DNA from: Microvirga sp.
GTDB lineage: Bacteria > Pseudomonadota > Alphaproteobacteria > Rhizobiales > Beijerinckiaceae
Length of the DNA stretch: 64,000 nt
NCBI RefSeq assembly: GCF_014699075.1
Contig: NZ_JACXAB010000003.1
Location: forward strand, 186,001-250,000
Reading direction: 5' to 3'
In this document: piece by piece, positions 9,614-18,559 of the stretch
How the letters are laid out: every line of letters begins with the position of its first letter
How positions within the stretch are numbered: position 1 is the first letter of the stretch
Position numbers and translations under genes: made by a program
The notes under the pieces: generated by a model
What the model was told of the DNA's origin: nothing
The model's database searches: none
The model's input: the letters and a program-made list of their open reading frames with translations, nothing else

Positions 9614-10003
9614 TTCGCCCCCTGTTGGCAGACCTCCGGAGGGAGCGCCCTGCCCACCGGCTGGTTCCTATGCAGATGGAACCAGAACTCCCATCGATGG
9701 AGCCCGGATCCATTGAAGCTCGGCTTTTTGACAGGCTTGAGGCCGCACATCCCGGCGATGCTGGGCGGTTCCACCACTCAACCCGAGGGGTCCGAGGGAT
9801 GTGAGTTGGGAAATGGAACGGGGACCGTGCGTACATCCGGCACCGGTCCCCGCCTTCTCGACCGGCTGCAGCAGCAACCGGATTCAGCCATCATAGACCA
9901 GACGCGGGAGGCCAGATCAGAGAATAGGAGGTAGGAGGCCTTACCCTGTCGGGGGTCGGATGTCCGAAAGGGTGCCGGAAGCCCCGTCCATGGAAGCGCA
10001 ACT
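9614..10003. other. 390-base non-coding region upstream of serA
   Basis: No convincing gene on either strand. It must hold the promoters for the EEP gene (leftward) and serA (rightward). The only structure I see is the pair of hairpins annotated at 9820-9881. Confidence 0.6.
9820..9881 (+). promoter_or_regulatory. Possible structured 5' leader of serA (two hairpins)
   Basis: First hairpin: GGGGACCGTGC (9820-9830) pairs with GGCACCGGTCCCC (9839-9851), allowing one bulge. Second: CCGGCTGC (9862-9869) pairs with GCAACCGG (9874-9881), one mismatch. They lie 200-260 bases upstream of serA. I do not recognise a known riboswitch. Whether this part is transcribed is unknown. Confidence 0.35.
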
Positions 10004-10075
10004 ATGCAAGAAAAAGAGGTTCCCGCCCCTGCCCCGGCGCGCTATGGCATGCCTATGGAAGGCAGTTGGAGCTGA
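10004..10075 (+). CDS. Possible 23-residue leader peptide of serA
   Basis: Begins ATGCAAGAAAAAGAG, preceded by GGAAG with a 7-base spacer, and ends with codons Gly-Ser-Trp-Ser then TGA. One base separates the stop from the serA ATG, and the serA Shine-Dalgarno (GGAG) lies inside the last codons of this frame. Translation of the two would be tightly coupled. The serine codons directly before the stop would suit serine-responsive control. Short frames occur by chance; protein-level conservation was not tested. Confidence 0.35.
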   Translation: MQEKEVPAPAPARYGMPMEGSWS

Positions 10076-10076
10076 C

Positions 10077-11324
10077 ATGTCCGAGATGTTCTCTCTTCAG
10101 AAAGACAAGATCCGTGTTCTCCTGCTCGAGGGGGTGAACCAGAGCGCGGTCGATCTGATTAAGGCGGCGGGCTACACCAACCTGACTCACCTCAAGACCG
10201 CCCTCGACGAGGACGAACTCATTGAAGCCCTGCAGGGGGTCCACCTCCTGGGCATCCGCTCCCGCACTCAGCTGACGAGTAGGGTTCTGCAATCCGCCAA
10301 CCGGCTGATCGCTGCCGGCTGCTTCAGCGTCGGGACGAACCAAGTCGACCTGGAGGCTGCCCGCCAGGCCGGCATTCCGATTTTCAACGCTCCGTTCTCC
10401 AACACCAGGAGCGTGGCCGAGTTGGTGATTGGCGAGATTGTCATGCTCCTGCGACGCACCTTTCACAAGGCCAGCGCAGCGCATAGAGGCCAGTGGGACA
10501 AGTCCGCGACAGACAGCCACGAGGTGCGTGGCAAGACGCTCGGCATCGTAGGCTATGGCAATATCGGCTCGCAACTCTCCTACTTGGCGGAAGCCATGGG
10601 CATGCGCGTCATCTTCTTCGATCAGACCGACAAGCTCCGCCACGGAAATACGGAGCCTGCCGATAGCCTGCACGCCCTGCTGAGCCAGAGCGACATCGTC
10701 AGCCTGCATGTGCCGGAGACCCCGGCAACGCACGGAATGATCGGCAAAGACGAGATCGCCGCCATGAAGAAGGGCGCCTATCTCATCAACAACAGCCGCG
10801 GCACGGTGGTCGACCTCGACGCCTTGGCCGAGGGGTTGAGGAGCGGTCATCTGCGGGGAGCCGCAGTCGATGTGTTTCCCATTGAGCCTGCATCCAACAA
10901 GGAGCCTTTCGTCACCCCGCTGCAGGGCCTCGATAACGTTATTCTGACACCTCACATCGGTGGATCGACGGAGGAGGCGCAGGAGCGCATCGGCGCAGAG
11001 GTCGCCAAGAAGCTGACCGATTACTCCGACGTGGGCACGACGGTCGGAGCCGTGAACTTTCCTCAGGTGCAGCTGCCATCCAGGACGACCGGCACCCGCT
11101 ACATCCATGTGCACAGAAACGTGCCCGGAATGCTCGGGCGCCTGAACAACGCCTTCTCCCAACGGGGCCTCAACATCACAGCCCAGCATCTGCAGACCGA
11201 TGGCGAACTCGGTTATGTGGTGATCGAGGTGGAAGGTCGGCCCGAGCAGAGCCGGGACACGCTGCAAGAGATCCGCGCGCTTGAAGGGACTATTCGCGCC
11301 CGGCTGCTCTATGCCCGCGGATGA
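10077..11324 (+). CDS. serA: D-3-phosphoglycerate dehydrogenase (E. coli-like type with ACT domain)
   Basis: Catalyses the first step of serine synthesis, 3-phosphoglycerate to 3-phosphohydroxypyruvate with NAD. The ATG at 10077 (415 residues) is chosen because LQKDKIRVLLLEGV aligns with the N-terminus of E. coli SerA and GGAG lies 6 bases upstream; the frame is open farther upstream but that extension looks non-coding. Features: IRSRTQLT, CFSVGTNQVDL, NAPFSNTRSVAELVIGE, Rossmann GIVGYGNIGSQLS, NNSRGTVVDL, TPHIGGSTEEAQ (catalytic His) and a C-terminal ACT domain (HVHRNVPGMLGRLNNAF) for serine feedback. No serB or serC nearby. Confidence 0.95.
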   Translation: MSEMFSLQKDKIRVLLLEGVNQSAVDLIKAAGYTNLTHLKTALDEDELIEALQGVHLLGIRSRTQLTSRVLQSANRLIAAGCFSVGTNQVDLEAARQAGIPIFNAPFSNTRSVAELVIGEIVMLLRRTFHKASAAHRGQWDKSATDSHEVRGKTLGIVGYGNIGSQLSYLAEAMGMRVIFFDQTDKLRHGNTEPADSLHALLSQSDIVSLHVPETPATHGMIGKDEIAAMKKGAYLINNSRGTVVDLDALAEGLRSGHLRGAAVDVFPIEPASNKEPFVTPLQGLDNVILTPHIGGSTEEAQERIGAEVAKKLTDYSDVGTTVGAVNFPQVQLPSRTTGTRYIHVHRNVPGMLGRLNNAFSQRGLNITAQHLQTDGELGYVVIEVEGRPEQSRDTLQEIRALEGTIRARLLYARG

Positions 11325-11454
11325 TCCTCAGATGCGGGACGCCTGACGTGTCGGACGACCTTCATCGAGCATTTGTGCTGAAGTCATGATACCGTCGATG
11401 ACGCTCTCTCCTCCGTGAAGGCGACGGCGCGCTCGTCCAAGCGAAAGCAGGAAT

Positions 11455-12033
11455 GTGATTGCCGGTACTCATATGAAGTTACGTCATTTCATGCATCAGG
11501 CAGCGGCCGGGCTCGCCCGCATGATAGGGTTTCCTCGTATCGTTGCGGACAAGGCGGAACCAGTGCCTGGAGAGGCTTTCCTCTCGAACGCAGAACACAA
11601 GCAGACTGGAGATGATCGTCTCTCAGGCTCATCTCCCGAAAAGCGCCGATCTCTCGTTCCTCCGCAACTCGACGATCAGGAGGAAGCCCCTTCGTCCATT
11701 CATGCCCAATTGGAACGCTTCAGCCATATGAACACGTCCGTAGACACCCTGGCCGAGCAGATGCTGACCCTCGTCGAGATCGTGTCTGCTCAGGAGCGAG
11801 ACATCAAAGCGCTCAAAGAGCAGTGCCGCGTCCTGGAGGAACATGACCAAGCGATTGCGGTTGCATTCTCGACCTTTTTCCACGTTCTCTCCGCCGGGCG
11901 CGTTGCGAAACTGAGTGAGATTGGCACCATCCTGAACGACATCATCAAGGTCGCGGAGCAGGAAGGACGTCCGGCCGCATCCATCAAGTTCCTCCGGGAC
12001 CTGGCCGGCATGCTCCCTGAGGATCAGCGCTGA
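11455..12033 (+). CDS. Hypothetical protein with helical C-terminus
   Basis: 192 residues from the GTG at 11455 (AGGA a few bases upstream); an ATG at 11473 (MKLRHFMHQ) is an alternative. I recognise no domain. The first 90 residues are polar and probably disordered. Residues about 95-190 are predicted helical with heptad character (VDTLAEQMLTLVEIVSAQER, then KALKEQCRVLEEHD), ending with FLRDLAGMLPEDQR. No membrane segment or signal peptide. It stands alone between serA and another unknown gene on the same strand. Confidence 0.7.
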   Translation: MIAGTHMKLRHFMHQAAAGLARMIGFPRIVADKAEPVPGEAFLSNAEHKQTGDDRLSGSSPEKRRSLVPPQLDDQEEAPSSIHAQLERFSHMNTSVDTLAEQMLTLVEIVSAQERDIKALKEQCRVLEEHDQAIAVAFSTFFHVLSAGRVAKLSEIGTILNDIIKVAEQEGRPAASIKFLRDLAGMLPEDQR

Positions 12034-12230
12034 GACCGTCCTCATCTCTACTTATAAGAGATTGTATGCGTAATCTTCGAGGAAGGATGCCGGATTTAAG
12101 CATCTGTTAACCCTGCTGTTTCACACTTCGTGAAGTGCCGCGATGGCGCCACGAGCGTGTCTGCCCAAGCCTGGGTCCATCGCCCTGCTGTCTTCGACTG
12201 CCGGCAGGCCAGAGGCGAAGGAAGCTGGTA

Positions 12231-12878
12231 ATGGCGACAGACAGGGCGGAAGCGACAATCGAAGCGGCGATTGCAGGGCATGTCGCCAGGGTTTTTGAGC
12301 ATGGTCGCCAAGTGACAGCCGTGGCCCAGATCCGCAACCGCATCACCGATCACTTCGAACCAAATGCACGACAAACAGAGCAGGACAATCAACCTCCGGC
12401 ACCTATCGCCCTGCACCGCAGGGTTGCTGCAGCCTTTATTCCCCTTGAACGAGTCTACGACACTCCTGATCGCGTTTCTGATCTCGCGGAACTCAGAGGA
12501 AGCCTCGAGCGGCAGCTCAGCCCCCAACAGGGAACTGAGCGGAAACTCCTGCTCGGATATGCCAAGAGCCAGCTCCTCATCGAGCGGCAGCAGCTCTTCA
12601 TGAAAAACGAATTCACCGAAGGCTTCGGACGCATCGAAGCATGGGTTCTGTCAATTGTGTTCCTCACCCTGGTGCTTTTGAATGTCGTCAGCATTCTCTG
12701 GGCGCTGCCTCTCCTCGGTTTGAGCATCTGCAGAGCTTGGTATCTCGACAGGCAATGCAAGCGCCGCCTCGGAAAGATCGCGGAGATCGACTCCCTGATC
12801 GCGCGGATTGAGCATGCCCCTTCAGGGCAGCGTCATCACGAACGGTCGAGAACGGCTGAGGCGATTGCGATATCCTGA
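12231..12878 (+). CDS. Hypothetical protein with one hydrophobic hairpin region
   Basis: 215 residues from the ATG at 12231, preceded by AAGGAAG. Residues about 130-165 (IVFLTLVLLNVVSILWALPL) form one long or two short membrane segments. The N-terminal 120 residues are charged and contain a helical stretch (LRGSLERQLSPQQGTERKLL). No known family recognised. Its 3' end overlaps the convergent ornithine-cyclodeaminase-like gene by 43 bases, so transcripts would overlap. Confidence 0.65.
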   Translation: MATDRAEATIEAAIAGHVARVFEHGRQVTAVAQIRNRITDHFEPNARQTEQDNQPPAPIALHRRVAAAFIPLERVYDTPDRVSDLAELRGSLERQLSPQQGTERKLLLGYAKSQLLIERQQLFMKNEFTEGFGRIEAWVLSIVFLTLVLLNVVSILWALPLLGLSICRAWYLDRQCKRRLGKIAEIDSLIARIEHAPSGQRHHERSRTAEAIAIS

Positions 12879-13795
12879 ACAGCGAGCCCCGAGAACGTCG
12901 ACACCGTCACCTGTTCGGCTGCCGTTCGACCGTTGACCATTCCCGAAACGACTTCGCCTATCTCGACGATGCGGCTCATGCCTGCATCATCAGCCCGATA
13001 GGCGTGCCAGAGTTCACCCCGTGACCGGCCTTGTGCCCTGCTGTCTGTGACGACGAGGTCAGCCCGCTGGATGATCGCCGGATCCAGCTCCTGCTTGTCG
13101 GCACTGTCGGCGCCGATCGCCGTGATATGGGTGCCGGGCTGAATGTCGGACCATCGCAGGAGCGGTTCCCGGCTCGCCGTCGCGGTGACGATCAGGCGGC
13201 AACGGACCGCGACCTCGGCGGGCGAATGCGCAGCCTCGACGAGGAAGCCCTTGTCCCGCATTTTCTCAGCATAACCATCTCCACGCTCCGGATTACGCCC
13301 CCAGAAGATGATGTTCCGGCATGGCCGAACGGCTTGGAGGAGTTGAACCTGCAGTTCGGCCTGAATGCCTGTCCCGAGCACGCCGACAGCCCCGATCTTC
13401 TCAGGCGCGAGGTACTTGGCCGCGGCAGCTCCGGCCGCTGCCGTGCGCAGATCGGTCAGACGCCCGCGATCGTTGAGCACGGCTGCCAGTTCGCCTGTGT
13501 CTTTCTTAAAAACAAGAAGAAGCCCGTCGCTGCTGTTCAAGCCGTGTGCGGGATTGTTCCAGAAGCCGGATGCAATTTTGACTACATAGGTGTCGCCTGC
13601 CTTCAGGTAGCCGTACTTGATGTGGACCTCTCCCGGTGGATCCTCGAACAGGAGTTCACCTGGCGGCGGAACCACGGCCTCGCCGCGAGAGAAAGCTGCG
13701 AAAGCCTGCTCCATCAGGCGCACAAGATCGACGCCCTTCAATCGCTGCTCGATCTGCGAGGGATTGAGAAAGGTGATCGGACCTGCGGCAGCCAT
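12836..13795 (-). CDS. Ornithine cyclodeaminase / mu-crystallin family protein (EutC/BhcD/DauB-like)
   Basis: 319 residues from the ATG at 13795, five bases after the preceding stop; the longer frame would overlap that gene and looks non-coding. Features: KYGYLKAGDTYVVKIASGFW (substrate lysines), DRGRLTDLRTAAAGA, Rossmann AVGVLGTGIQAELQ and GADSADKQELDP (family Asp region). Family members are NAD(P)-dependent: ornithine cyclodeaminase, alanine dehydrogenase, imine reductases such as BhcD and DauB, and EutC of hydroxyectoine breakdown. Directly coupled to a threonine-dehydratase-like gene, as eutB-eutC are. It is the last gene of a four-gene leftward operon (17288 to 12836). Substrate not determinable. 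Confidence 0.9.
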   Translation of the reverse strand: MAAAGPITFLNPSQIEQRLKGVDLVRLMEQAFAAFSRGEAVVPPPGELLFEDPPGEVHIKYGYLKAGDTYVVKIASGFWNNPAHGLNSSDGLLLVFKKDTGELAAVLNDRGRLTDLRTAAAGAAAAKYLAPEKIGAVGVLGTGIQAELQVQLLQAVRPCRNIIFWGRNPERGDGYAEKMRDKGFLVEAAHSPAEVAVRCRLIVTATASREPLLRWSDIQPGTHITAIGADSADKQELDPAIIQRADLVVTDSRAQGRSRGELWHAYRADDAGMSRIVEIGEVVSGMVNGRTAAEQVTVSTFSGLAVQDIAIASAVLDRS

Positions 13796-13800
13796 GGTTC

Positions 13801-14769
13801 TTACCCTTGACCGTTCAGGATGGAAAAGACTTTGTCTATGTCGAAGTTCGCTCCACACAATACGACGACGTTCTTCTGACCTCTGCAGCGGTCTGCCACT
13901 TTAAGAAACCCGGCTAAGGCAAGAGCCGCCGCACCCTCCACGATCTGGTTTTCCTTGAAAGCCATGTCCTTAAGCGCATGTGCGATCTCGACCTCTGTGC
14001 AGGTGACGACTTCATCGACGACCGAGACAGCGAGTGGCAGCGTGATGCTGTCATTATCCATGCCCCCTGCAACGCCATCCGCGAGCGTGTCGCGATGCTC
14101 GGTCTCGACAACACGTCCGGCCGTCATGGAGGCCGCAAGAGCAGCCGAATTCTGCGCCGCTACGCCATAAATGCGCGTCCTGGGGCTGAAGCTCTTAAGC
14201 ACCGAGCCAATGCCGCCGATCAGCCCACCGCCGCCCATGGCGATGAAGACATTGTCGATGTCGTCCGCCTGTTCGAGCAGCTCCAGCCCGATGGTCCCCT
14301 GGCCGGCGATGATTTCGGGATCATTGTACGGAGACACATAGACCAGACCTCGCGACGCCGCTTCTTGCTGGGCGTGAAGCTCAGCCAGGCCGCTCTCAGC
14401 GCCGTGCAGAACGACATTGACGTTGAAGCTGCGAATTCGCTCGAGCTTGGCCTGTGCTACCGTTTCAGGCAGCACCACGGTCAGTGCCTGACCGATCGAT
14501 GCAGCCGCCTGCGCTGACGCGATCCCATGGTTGCCGGATGATGCCGTAATGACTTCGCGGTCGACGCCGAGCGACGTCATCTTGCTGGCTGCCCCACGGA
14601 TCTTGAAGGATCCGGTGAGCTGAAAATTCTCGGCTTTGAACAAGAGCGACGAGCCGGTTTCCCGGCTGATCTGCCGCGATGGGAGCAAGGGTGTCTCGTA
14701 GATGTGGCTGCGGATCCTCCGGCGCGCCTGCACCGATCGGGCGGCAGCCTCAAGAACGATGCTGATCAT
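13801..14769 (-). CDS. Threonine dehydratase-like PLP enzyme (EutB/BhcB-like)
   Basis: 322-residue fold-type II PLP lyase without a C-terminal ACT domain, like catabolic serine/threonine dehydratases, BhcB and EutB. Shows ENFQLTGSFKIRGAASKM with the PLP Schiff-base lysine in SFKIRGA, TASSGNHGIASAQAA, and MGGGGLIGGIGS (PLP phosphate loop). Its ATG overlaps the end of the M20 peptidase gene. Expected chemistry is beta-elimination of water from a beta-hydroxy amino acid, leaving an enamine/imine that the next gene's reductase or cyclodeaminase could use. A plain serine/threonine dehydratase is the simplest alternative. Confidence 0.9.
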   Translation of the reverse strand: MISIVLEAAARSVQARRRIRSHIYETPLLPSRQISRETGSSLLFKAENFQLTGSFKIRGAASKMTSLGVDREVITASSGNHGIASAQAAASIGQALTVVLPETVAQAKLERIRSFNVNVVLHGAESGLAELHAQQEAASRGLVYVSPYNDPEIIAGQGTIGLELLEQADDIDNVFIAMGGGGLIGGIGSVLKSFSPRTRIYGVAAQNSAALAASMTAGRVVETEHRDTLADGVAGGMDNDSITLPLAVSVVDEVVTCTEVEIAHALKDMAFKENQIVEGAAALALAGFLKVADRCRGQKNVVVLCGANFDIDKVFSILNGQG

Positions 14770-16157
14770 GGCGTTTCTCCGTCTGGCAGCTGCTCAGGGT
14801 TCGATCGCCCTTTCATCCGGATTGCTCTTTGTGAGAGCCTTGCCAGGATTGCGGCAGAGCATTCAATCATCCTGGCGAACTGGTCAATGATGATGTTCTC
14901 ATCGGGCGAGTGGAGCATGGCTCCATGGTGAGTGATACCAAGGCCGACGATCTCGGCACCCAGCTGTTCCACGAAGGGATAGGCTGTGCCCGAGGCCGGC
15001 GAGCTCGGCTGCACAATGGCCGATTTGCCGAAATGCGCCTCCAGAAGCTCCTTCGCGTCCTGAACGAACCAGTGGTCGGTCGATGCTCGGACCGGCTTCA
15101 CATTGGCATCGTGAACGATGAGTTCGATGTCCTCGAAACCATGCCTGTCGAGATGCCCGCGCAGAAGTGCAACGATATGCTGCGGATCCTGATCAGGCAC
15201 AAGGCGGAAATCGATCTTGACCGCACCCTCCCCAGGCAGAACGGTCTTGGCGCCCTCGCCCGCATAGCCGCCTGAGAAGCCATTCACATTCATGCAGGGT
15301 TCGAAATTGATGGCATTGTAGAAGTTCTCGGCATCAACTCCGTCGAGAAGCCGCTGCGCGCCCGTCGCCTCTACCAGGCTATCTAGGGAGTAAGGAGGAG
15401 CCGCGGCCAGTTCCCTATCGCTGAGGGAAGCCTGACGCACGGCGTCGTAAAAACCTTCAACGAGGATGCGTCCTGAATTGTCGCGGAGAGACGCCGTTGC
15501 GGCTGCGAGCCGCCACAGTGGGTTGTCGAAGACGGCGCCAAGGCTCGAATGCAGATCCGCTCTTGCCGTTCTGTCGCGCAGTTCAACCGCCATCACACCC
15601 TTGAAGCCGCAAAGGATGATTGGGCGACCGCTCGCATCGATCTCGCCATATTCCCACCAGCAGATATCGACGGCTTCACCTTCAAAGCGTCGTTTCAGGA
15701 AGGCTTCGAGCGACGGACTGCCGATCTCTTCCTCGCCATCGACAAGCCAGATGAGCTTGAACGGCAAGGGCCCAGGATGCTGCTCCCGGAACAAGCGCCA
15801 GCCTGCGAGTCGGCTGATGAACTCTCCCTTGTCGTCTGCGACGCCACGCCCGTACCAGCGACCGTCGCGCTCGGACATTTCGAACGGGGGAAAGTGCCAC
15901 AGCGACACCGGGTCTTCGGGCTGAACGTCGTAATGGTTGTAGATCATGACCGTGAGCGGGCCGCTGCCGATCTCGCCCACGACGAACGGACCCACTTCTC
16001 CCGGTTGTATTTCTGTATTGAAACCCGCCTCGACCAGCAGATCACGAACCGCCTCGGCGCACTCGACAAGCTTTTCGCCTCGCGCGCTGACCGATGGAAT
16101 GGCCACGAGACGGCGGAGCTCTTCGCGTGCCTTCGGCATATGATCGTGCGGCAGCAT
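14766..16157 (-). CDS. M20 family dipeptidase / N-acyl-amino-acid hydrolase
   Basis: 463-residue zinc peptidase of clan MH, of the carnosinase/CNDP-like group. Metal and catalytic residues are intact: MIYNHYDVQPED (His, Asp), GRGVADDKGEF (bridging Asp), LVDGEEEIGSPS (catalytic and metal Glu) and ITHHGAMLHSPDENI (last metal His). The dimerisation domain is present between them. No signal peptide, so it acts on imported dipeptides or acylated amino acids. It lies 15 bases after the aminotransferase gene and overlaps the dehydratase gene by 4, so it is part of one operon and probably releases the amino acid those enzymes use. Confidence 0.92.
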   Translation of the reverse strand: MLPHDHMPKAREELRRLVAIPSVSARGEKLVECAEAVRDLLVEAGFNTEIQPGEVGPFVVGEIGSGPLTVMIYNHYDVQPEDPVSLWHFPPFEMSERDGRWYGRGVADDKGEFISRLAGWRLFREQHPGPLPFKLIWLVDGEEEIGSPSLEAFLKRRFEGEAVDICWWEYGEIDASGRPIILCGFKGVMAVELRDRTARADLHSSLGAVFDNPLWRLAAATASLRDNSGRILVEGFYDAVRQASLSDRELAAAPPYSLDSLVEATGAQRLLDGVDAENFYNAINFEPCMNVNGFSGGYAGEGAKTVLPGEGAVKIDFRLVPDQDPQHIVALLRGHLDRHGFEDIELIVHDANVKPVRASTDHWFVQDAKELLEAHFGKSAIVQPSSPASGTAYPFVEQLGAEIVGLGITHHGAMLHSPDENIIIDQFARMIECSAAILARLSQRAIRMKGRSNPEQLPDGETP

Positions 16158-16172
16158 TGGGTTGATCTCGCT

Positions 16173-17288
16173 TCAGACCAAGCCGCGGCGGGCAAGGAAG
16201 GTGTCGAGGCGGGCGAGCCCCTCTATGAGGTGGTCGGGCTTCACGCCAATGCCGATCCGGATGTGGTTCTCGATCCCGAACCAGCTTCCGGCCACGACGA
16301 ACACACTTTCCTCTTCCCGGAACGCATTGGACAAAGCCTCTGACGGCATATCGAAGTCATAATGCAGGAAGGCCATGCCACCGGCCGCGGGACGCTGCCA
16401 GGACCATCGATTCCGCTTCTCGATCCAGCGCTGGACGATGTCCGCGTTCTCGCGCAACAGAGCCCGCCCCCGTGCCAGAATGCGCTCGCGGTTCTCCGGT
16501 GCCATCACGGCGGCGCCGACGATCTGGCTCAGGATCCCGCTGCCGATTGTGGTATAGTCCTGCCGCTTGGCAGCCTCCTCGACGACCACTTCCGGCCCGA
16601 CGATCCAGCCGAGACGCAGGCCCGGACAAGCGAATGACTTTGACAGGCTGCTGGTAACGATGACGCGGTCGTAGCTTCCGTAGAAGGTTGCCGTCTCAGC
16701 CCCGTCGATCTCGCCGCCGCGATAGATCTCGTCGACCATGAGCCATGCCCCTGCCCTACGGGCGGTCTCCAGCAGAACCTCGCGGCTGCGGAGCGAGAGA
16801 ACGGCGCCGGTCGGGTTACCGGGATTGGTAACGGCAATCAGCTTCACGCCGCCGTCCACGGCCTGCGCAAGCGCATCCGGATCGATCTGCCATCCCTGGT
16901 CTGGCACGAGAGGCAGCCGCTGAACATTCATGCCGAGAGCGCGTCCAAGGCCATCGACCTGCATGAAGTTGGGAACCGCGAAGAGAACCTTGTCGCCGGG
17001 GTCCGCCATGGCCATCAGGGCGATCATCGTCGCCTCCGAGGAGCCGTTGGTGACCAGCACATTGGAAGCCGATGCGCCCGGATACCAGCTTGCGATCGCT
17101 GACCGCAGATCCGGTCGACCATCGGTCCAGCCGTAGCCGAGCGGAAGCCGCAGGAGCGCCTGCGCGGCATCCGACGGCATGATCTCCTCAATGGTGCAGG
17201 GATGCACGCCGCTTTCGGTCAGGTTGATCTCGACGCCGTTCTCGAAGAGCGTCTGGTTCCGTTCCATGAGAAAGGTATCGAACTGCAC
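16173..17288 (-). CDS. Class I/II PLP aminotransferase (first of two facing paralogs)
   Basis: 371 residues from the GTG at 17288, with TTGGAG five bases upstream; the frame is open to 17342 but only VQFDTFLMERN onward aligns with the paralog at 17444. Fold-type I features: LGYGWTDGRPDLRSAIA, VTNGSSEATM, NPGNPTGAVLS, VDEIYRGGE, SSLSKSFACPGLRLGW with the PLP lysine in SLSKSF, and RIGIGV. It resembles the capreomycidine-synthase/aminotransferase subgroup. First gene of the leftward operon with the M20, dehydratase and cyclodeaminase-like genes. The palindrome at 17366 is 78 bases upstream. Confidence 0.92.
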   Translation of the reverse strand: MQFDTFLMERNQTLFENGVEINLTESGVHPCTIEEIMPSDAAQALLRLPLGYGWTDGRPDLRSAIASWYPGASASNVLVTNGSSEATMIALMAMADPGDKVLFAVPNFMQVDGLGRALGMNVQRLPLVPDQGWQIDPDALAQAVDGGVKLIAVTNPGNPTGAVLSLRSREVLLETARRAGAWLMVDEIYRGGEIDGAETATFYGSYDRVIVTSSLSKSFACPGLRLGWIVGPEVVVEEAAKRQDYTTIGSGILSQIVGAAVMAPENRERILARGRALLRENADIVQRWIEKRNRWSWQRPAAGGMAFLHYDFDMPSEALSNAFREEESVFVVAGSWFGIENHIRIGIGVKPDHLIEGLARLDTFLARRGLV

Positions 17289-17365
17289 GGTTGCTCCAAT
17301 GCGGGAATGACAGCGCTCCGGCGCTGAATGAACCCGGACCATGGCAGGAGAGATTTTGAACCGTC

Positions 17366-17393
17366 AAGTCCAATTTGGACTTTCTTGTCCAAA
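17366..17393. promoter_or_regulatory. Candidate operator between the two aminotransferase genes
   Basis: AAGTCCAATTTGGACTT (17366-17382) is a perfect 8-1-8 palindrome, followed three bases on by a third half site, TTGTCCAAA (17385-17393). It lies in the 155-base divergent promoter region of a locus that encodes its own YheO/DauR-type regulator, its most likely ligand. The regulator assignment is inference. Confidence 0.6.
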
Positions 17394-17443
17394 TCCATGA
17401 TGCTACAGAGCCGAAACATCTCGCTCAGCCTCACGGGGATCCC

Positions 17444-18559
17444 ATGAAAATCGAAGAGTTCACGCTGGAGCGCATTCAGTCGCTGTATGAGAATACGGTC
17501 GAGTACAACCTGTCCGACAGTGGTGTGCATCCCTACTCCCTGCGTGAGCTCCTGACTCCGGAGCAGCAGAACCAGTTGCTCGATGTGGAGCTGGGCTACG
17601 GCTGGACGAACGGGCGCGTGGAACTGCGGCAGGCCATCGCCAAGTTGCACACGAAGCGTACGGCTGACGAGGTGATCGTCACCAACGGATCGGCCGAGGC
17701 AAACTTCCTGCTCGTGATGTCCCTGCTGGAACCGGGCGACGAGCTTGTCGTGTTCGTTCCGAACTACCTGCAGATCTGGGGCTGGGCTCGCGCCATCGGT
17801 GTAACGGTGAAAGAGGTTCTTCTGCGGGAGGAGCTGGGATGGACGCCGGATCTTGCGGATGTGCGCAAGGCCGTGTCGGCCCGCACGAAGATGATGACGA
17901 TCTGCAATCCGAACAATCCGACAGGCAGCGTCCTGTCGCGCGAAACAATGGACGGGCTCGTAGCGATTGCGCGCGAGCACGGGATCTACCTTCACGCGGA
18001 CGAAGTCTACAAGGGCGCGGAGCTGGAGCAGGACGAGCCCCCAAGCTTTGCCGATCTCTACGAGAAGGCCATCATCACCAGCGGCCTCTCGAAGGCCATG
18101 GCGCTGCCCGGCCTACGCATCGGCTGGCTCGTCGGGCCCGCACAGGAAATCTATGCCTCCTGGCAGCGCAAGGACTACACCTCGATCACGACCGGCGCCG
18201 TCAGCGAGTTCGTGGCCGAGATTGTCGTGGAGCCTGCAAAGCGGCAGGAAATCCTGTCGCGCAGCAAGCGCATCCTGCGCGAGAATCTCGCTCTCCTACA
18301 GCGCTGGGTCGATGAGAACAGCGACTTGTTCTCGTTCGTGCCGCCCAAGGCCGGTGGCATGGCGTTTCTCCGCTACGCGATGTCGATGAATTCGACGGAG
18401 CTGGTACATCGCCTGCGTGAAGAGCGCGGCATCATGCTGCTGCCGGGCGATGTCTATGGCATGGATCACTATATCAGGATCGGCATCGGCGCTCCTGCCC
18501 ATCACCTGGAAGCGGGTCTTCAGCGCCTTGCAGCATTCGTGCGCGCGGAACTCACATGA
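17444..18559 (+). CDS. Class I/II PLP aminotransferase (second facing paralog)
   Basis: 371 residues from the ATG at 17444 (GGGGA upstream), exactly the length of its divergent paralog, with the same signature order: YNLSDSGVHPYSL, LGYGWTNGRVELRQAIA, VTNGSAEANFL, NPNNPTGSVLS, ADEVYKGAE, SGLSKAMALPGLRIGW (PLP lysine) and RIGIGAPAHHLE. The two proteins are obvious relatives but far from identical, suggesting an old duplication and possibly different amino donors or acceptors. Its stop overlaps the start of the regulator gene (ATGA), so the two are translationally coupled. Confidence 0.92.
   Translation: MKIEEFTLERIQSLYENTVEYNLSDSGVHPYSLRELLTPEQQNQLLDVELGYGWTNGRVELRQAIAKLHTKRTADEVIVTNGSAEANFLLVMSLLEPGDELVVFVPNYLQIWGWARAIGVTVKEVLLREELGWTPDLADVRKAVSARTKMMTICNPNNPTGSVLSRETMDGLVAIAREHGIYLHADEVYKGAELEQDEPPSFADLYEKAIITSGLSKAMALPGLRIGWLVGPAQEIYASWQRKDYTSITTGAVSEFVAEIVVEPAKRQEILSRSKRILRENLALLQRWVDENSDLFSFVPPKAGGMAFLRYAMSMNSTELVHRLREERGIMLLPGDVYGMDHYIRIGIGAPAHHLEAGLQRLAAFVRAELT

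Noticed and set aside
9960..10076. N-terminal extension of SerA from an upstream in-frame start
   Set aside because: The SerA family begins at the ATG at 10077, which has its own ribosome-binding site; the extension has no similarity and overlaps the leader.
13801..13858. Longer start of the ornithine-cyclodeaminase-like gene
   Set aside because: It would overlap the preceding gene by 58 bases and encodes non-family sequence; ATG 13795 fits operon spacing.
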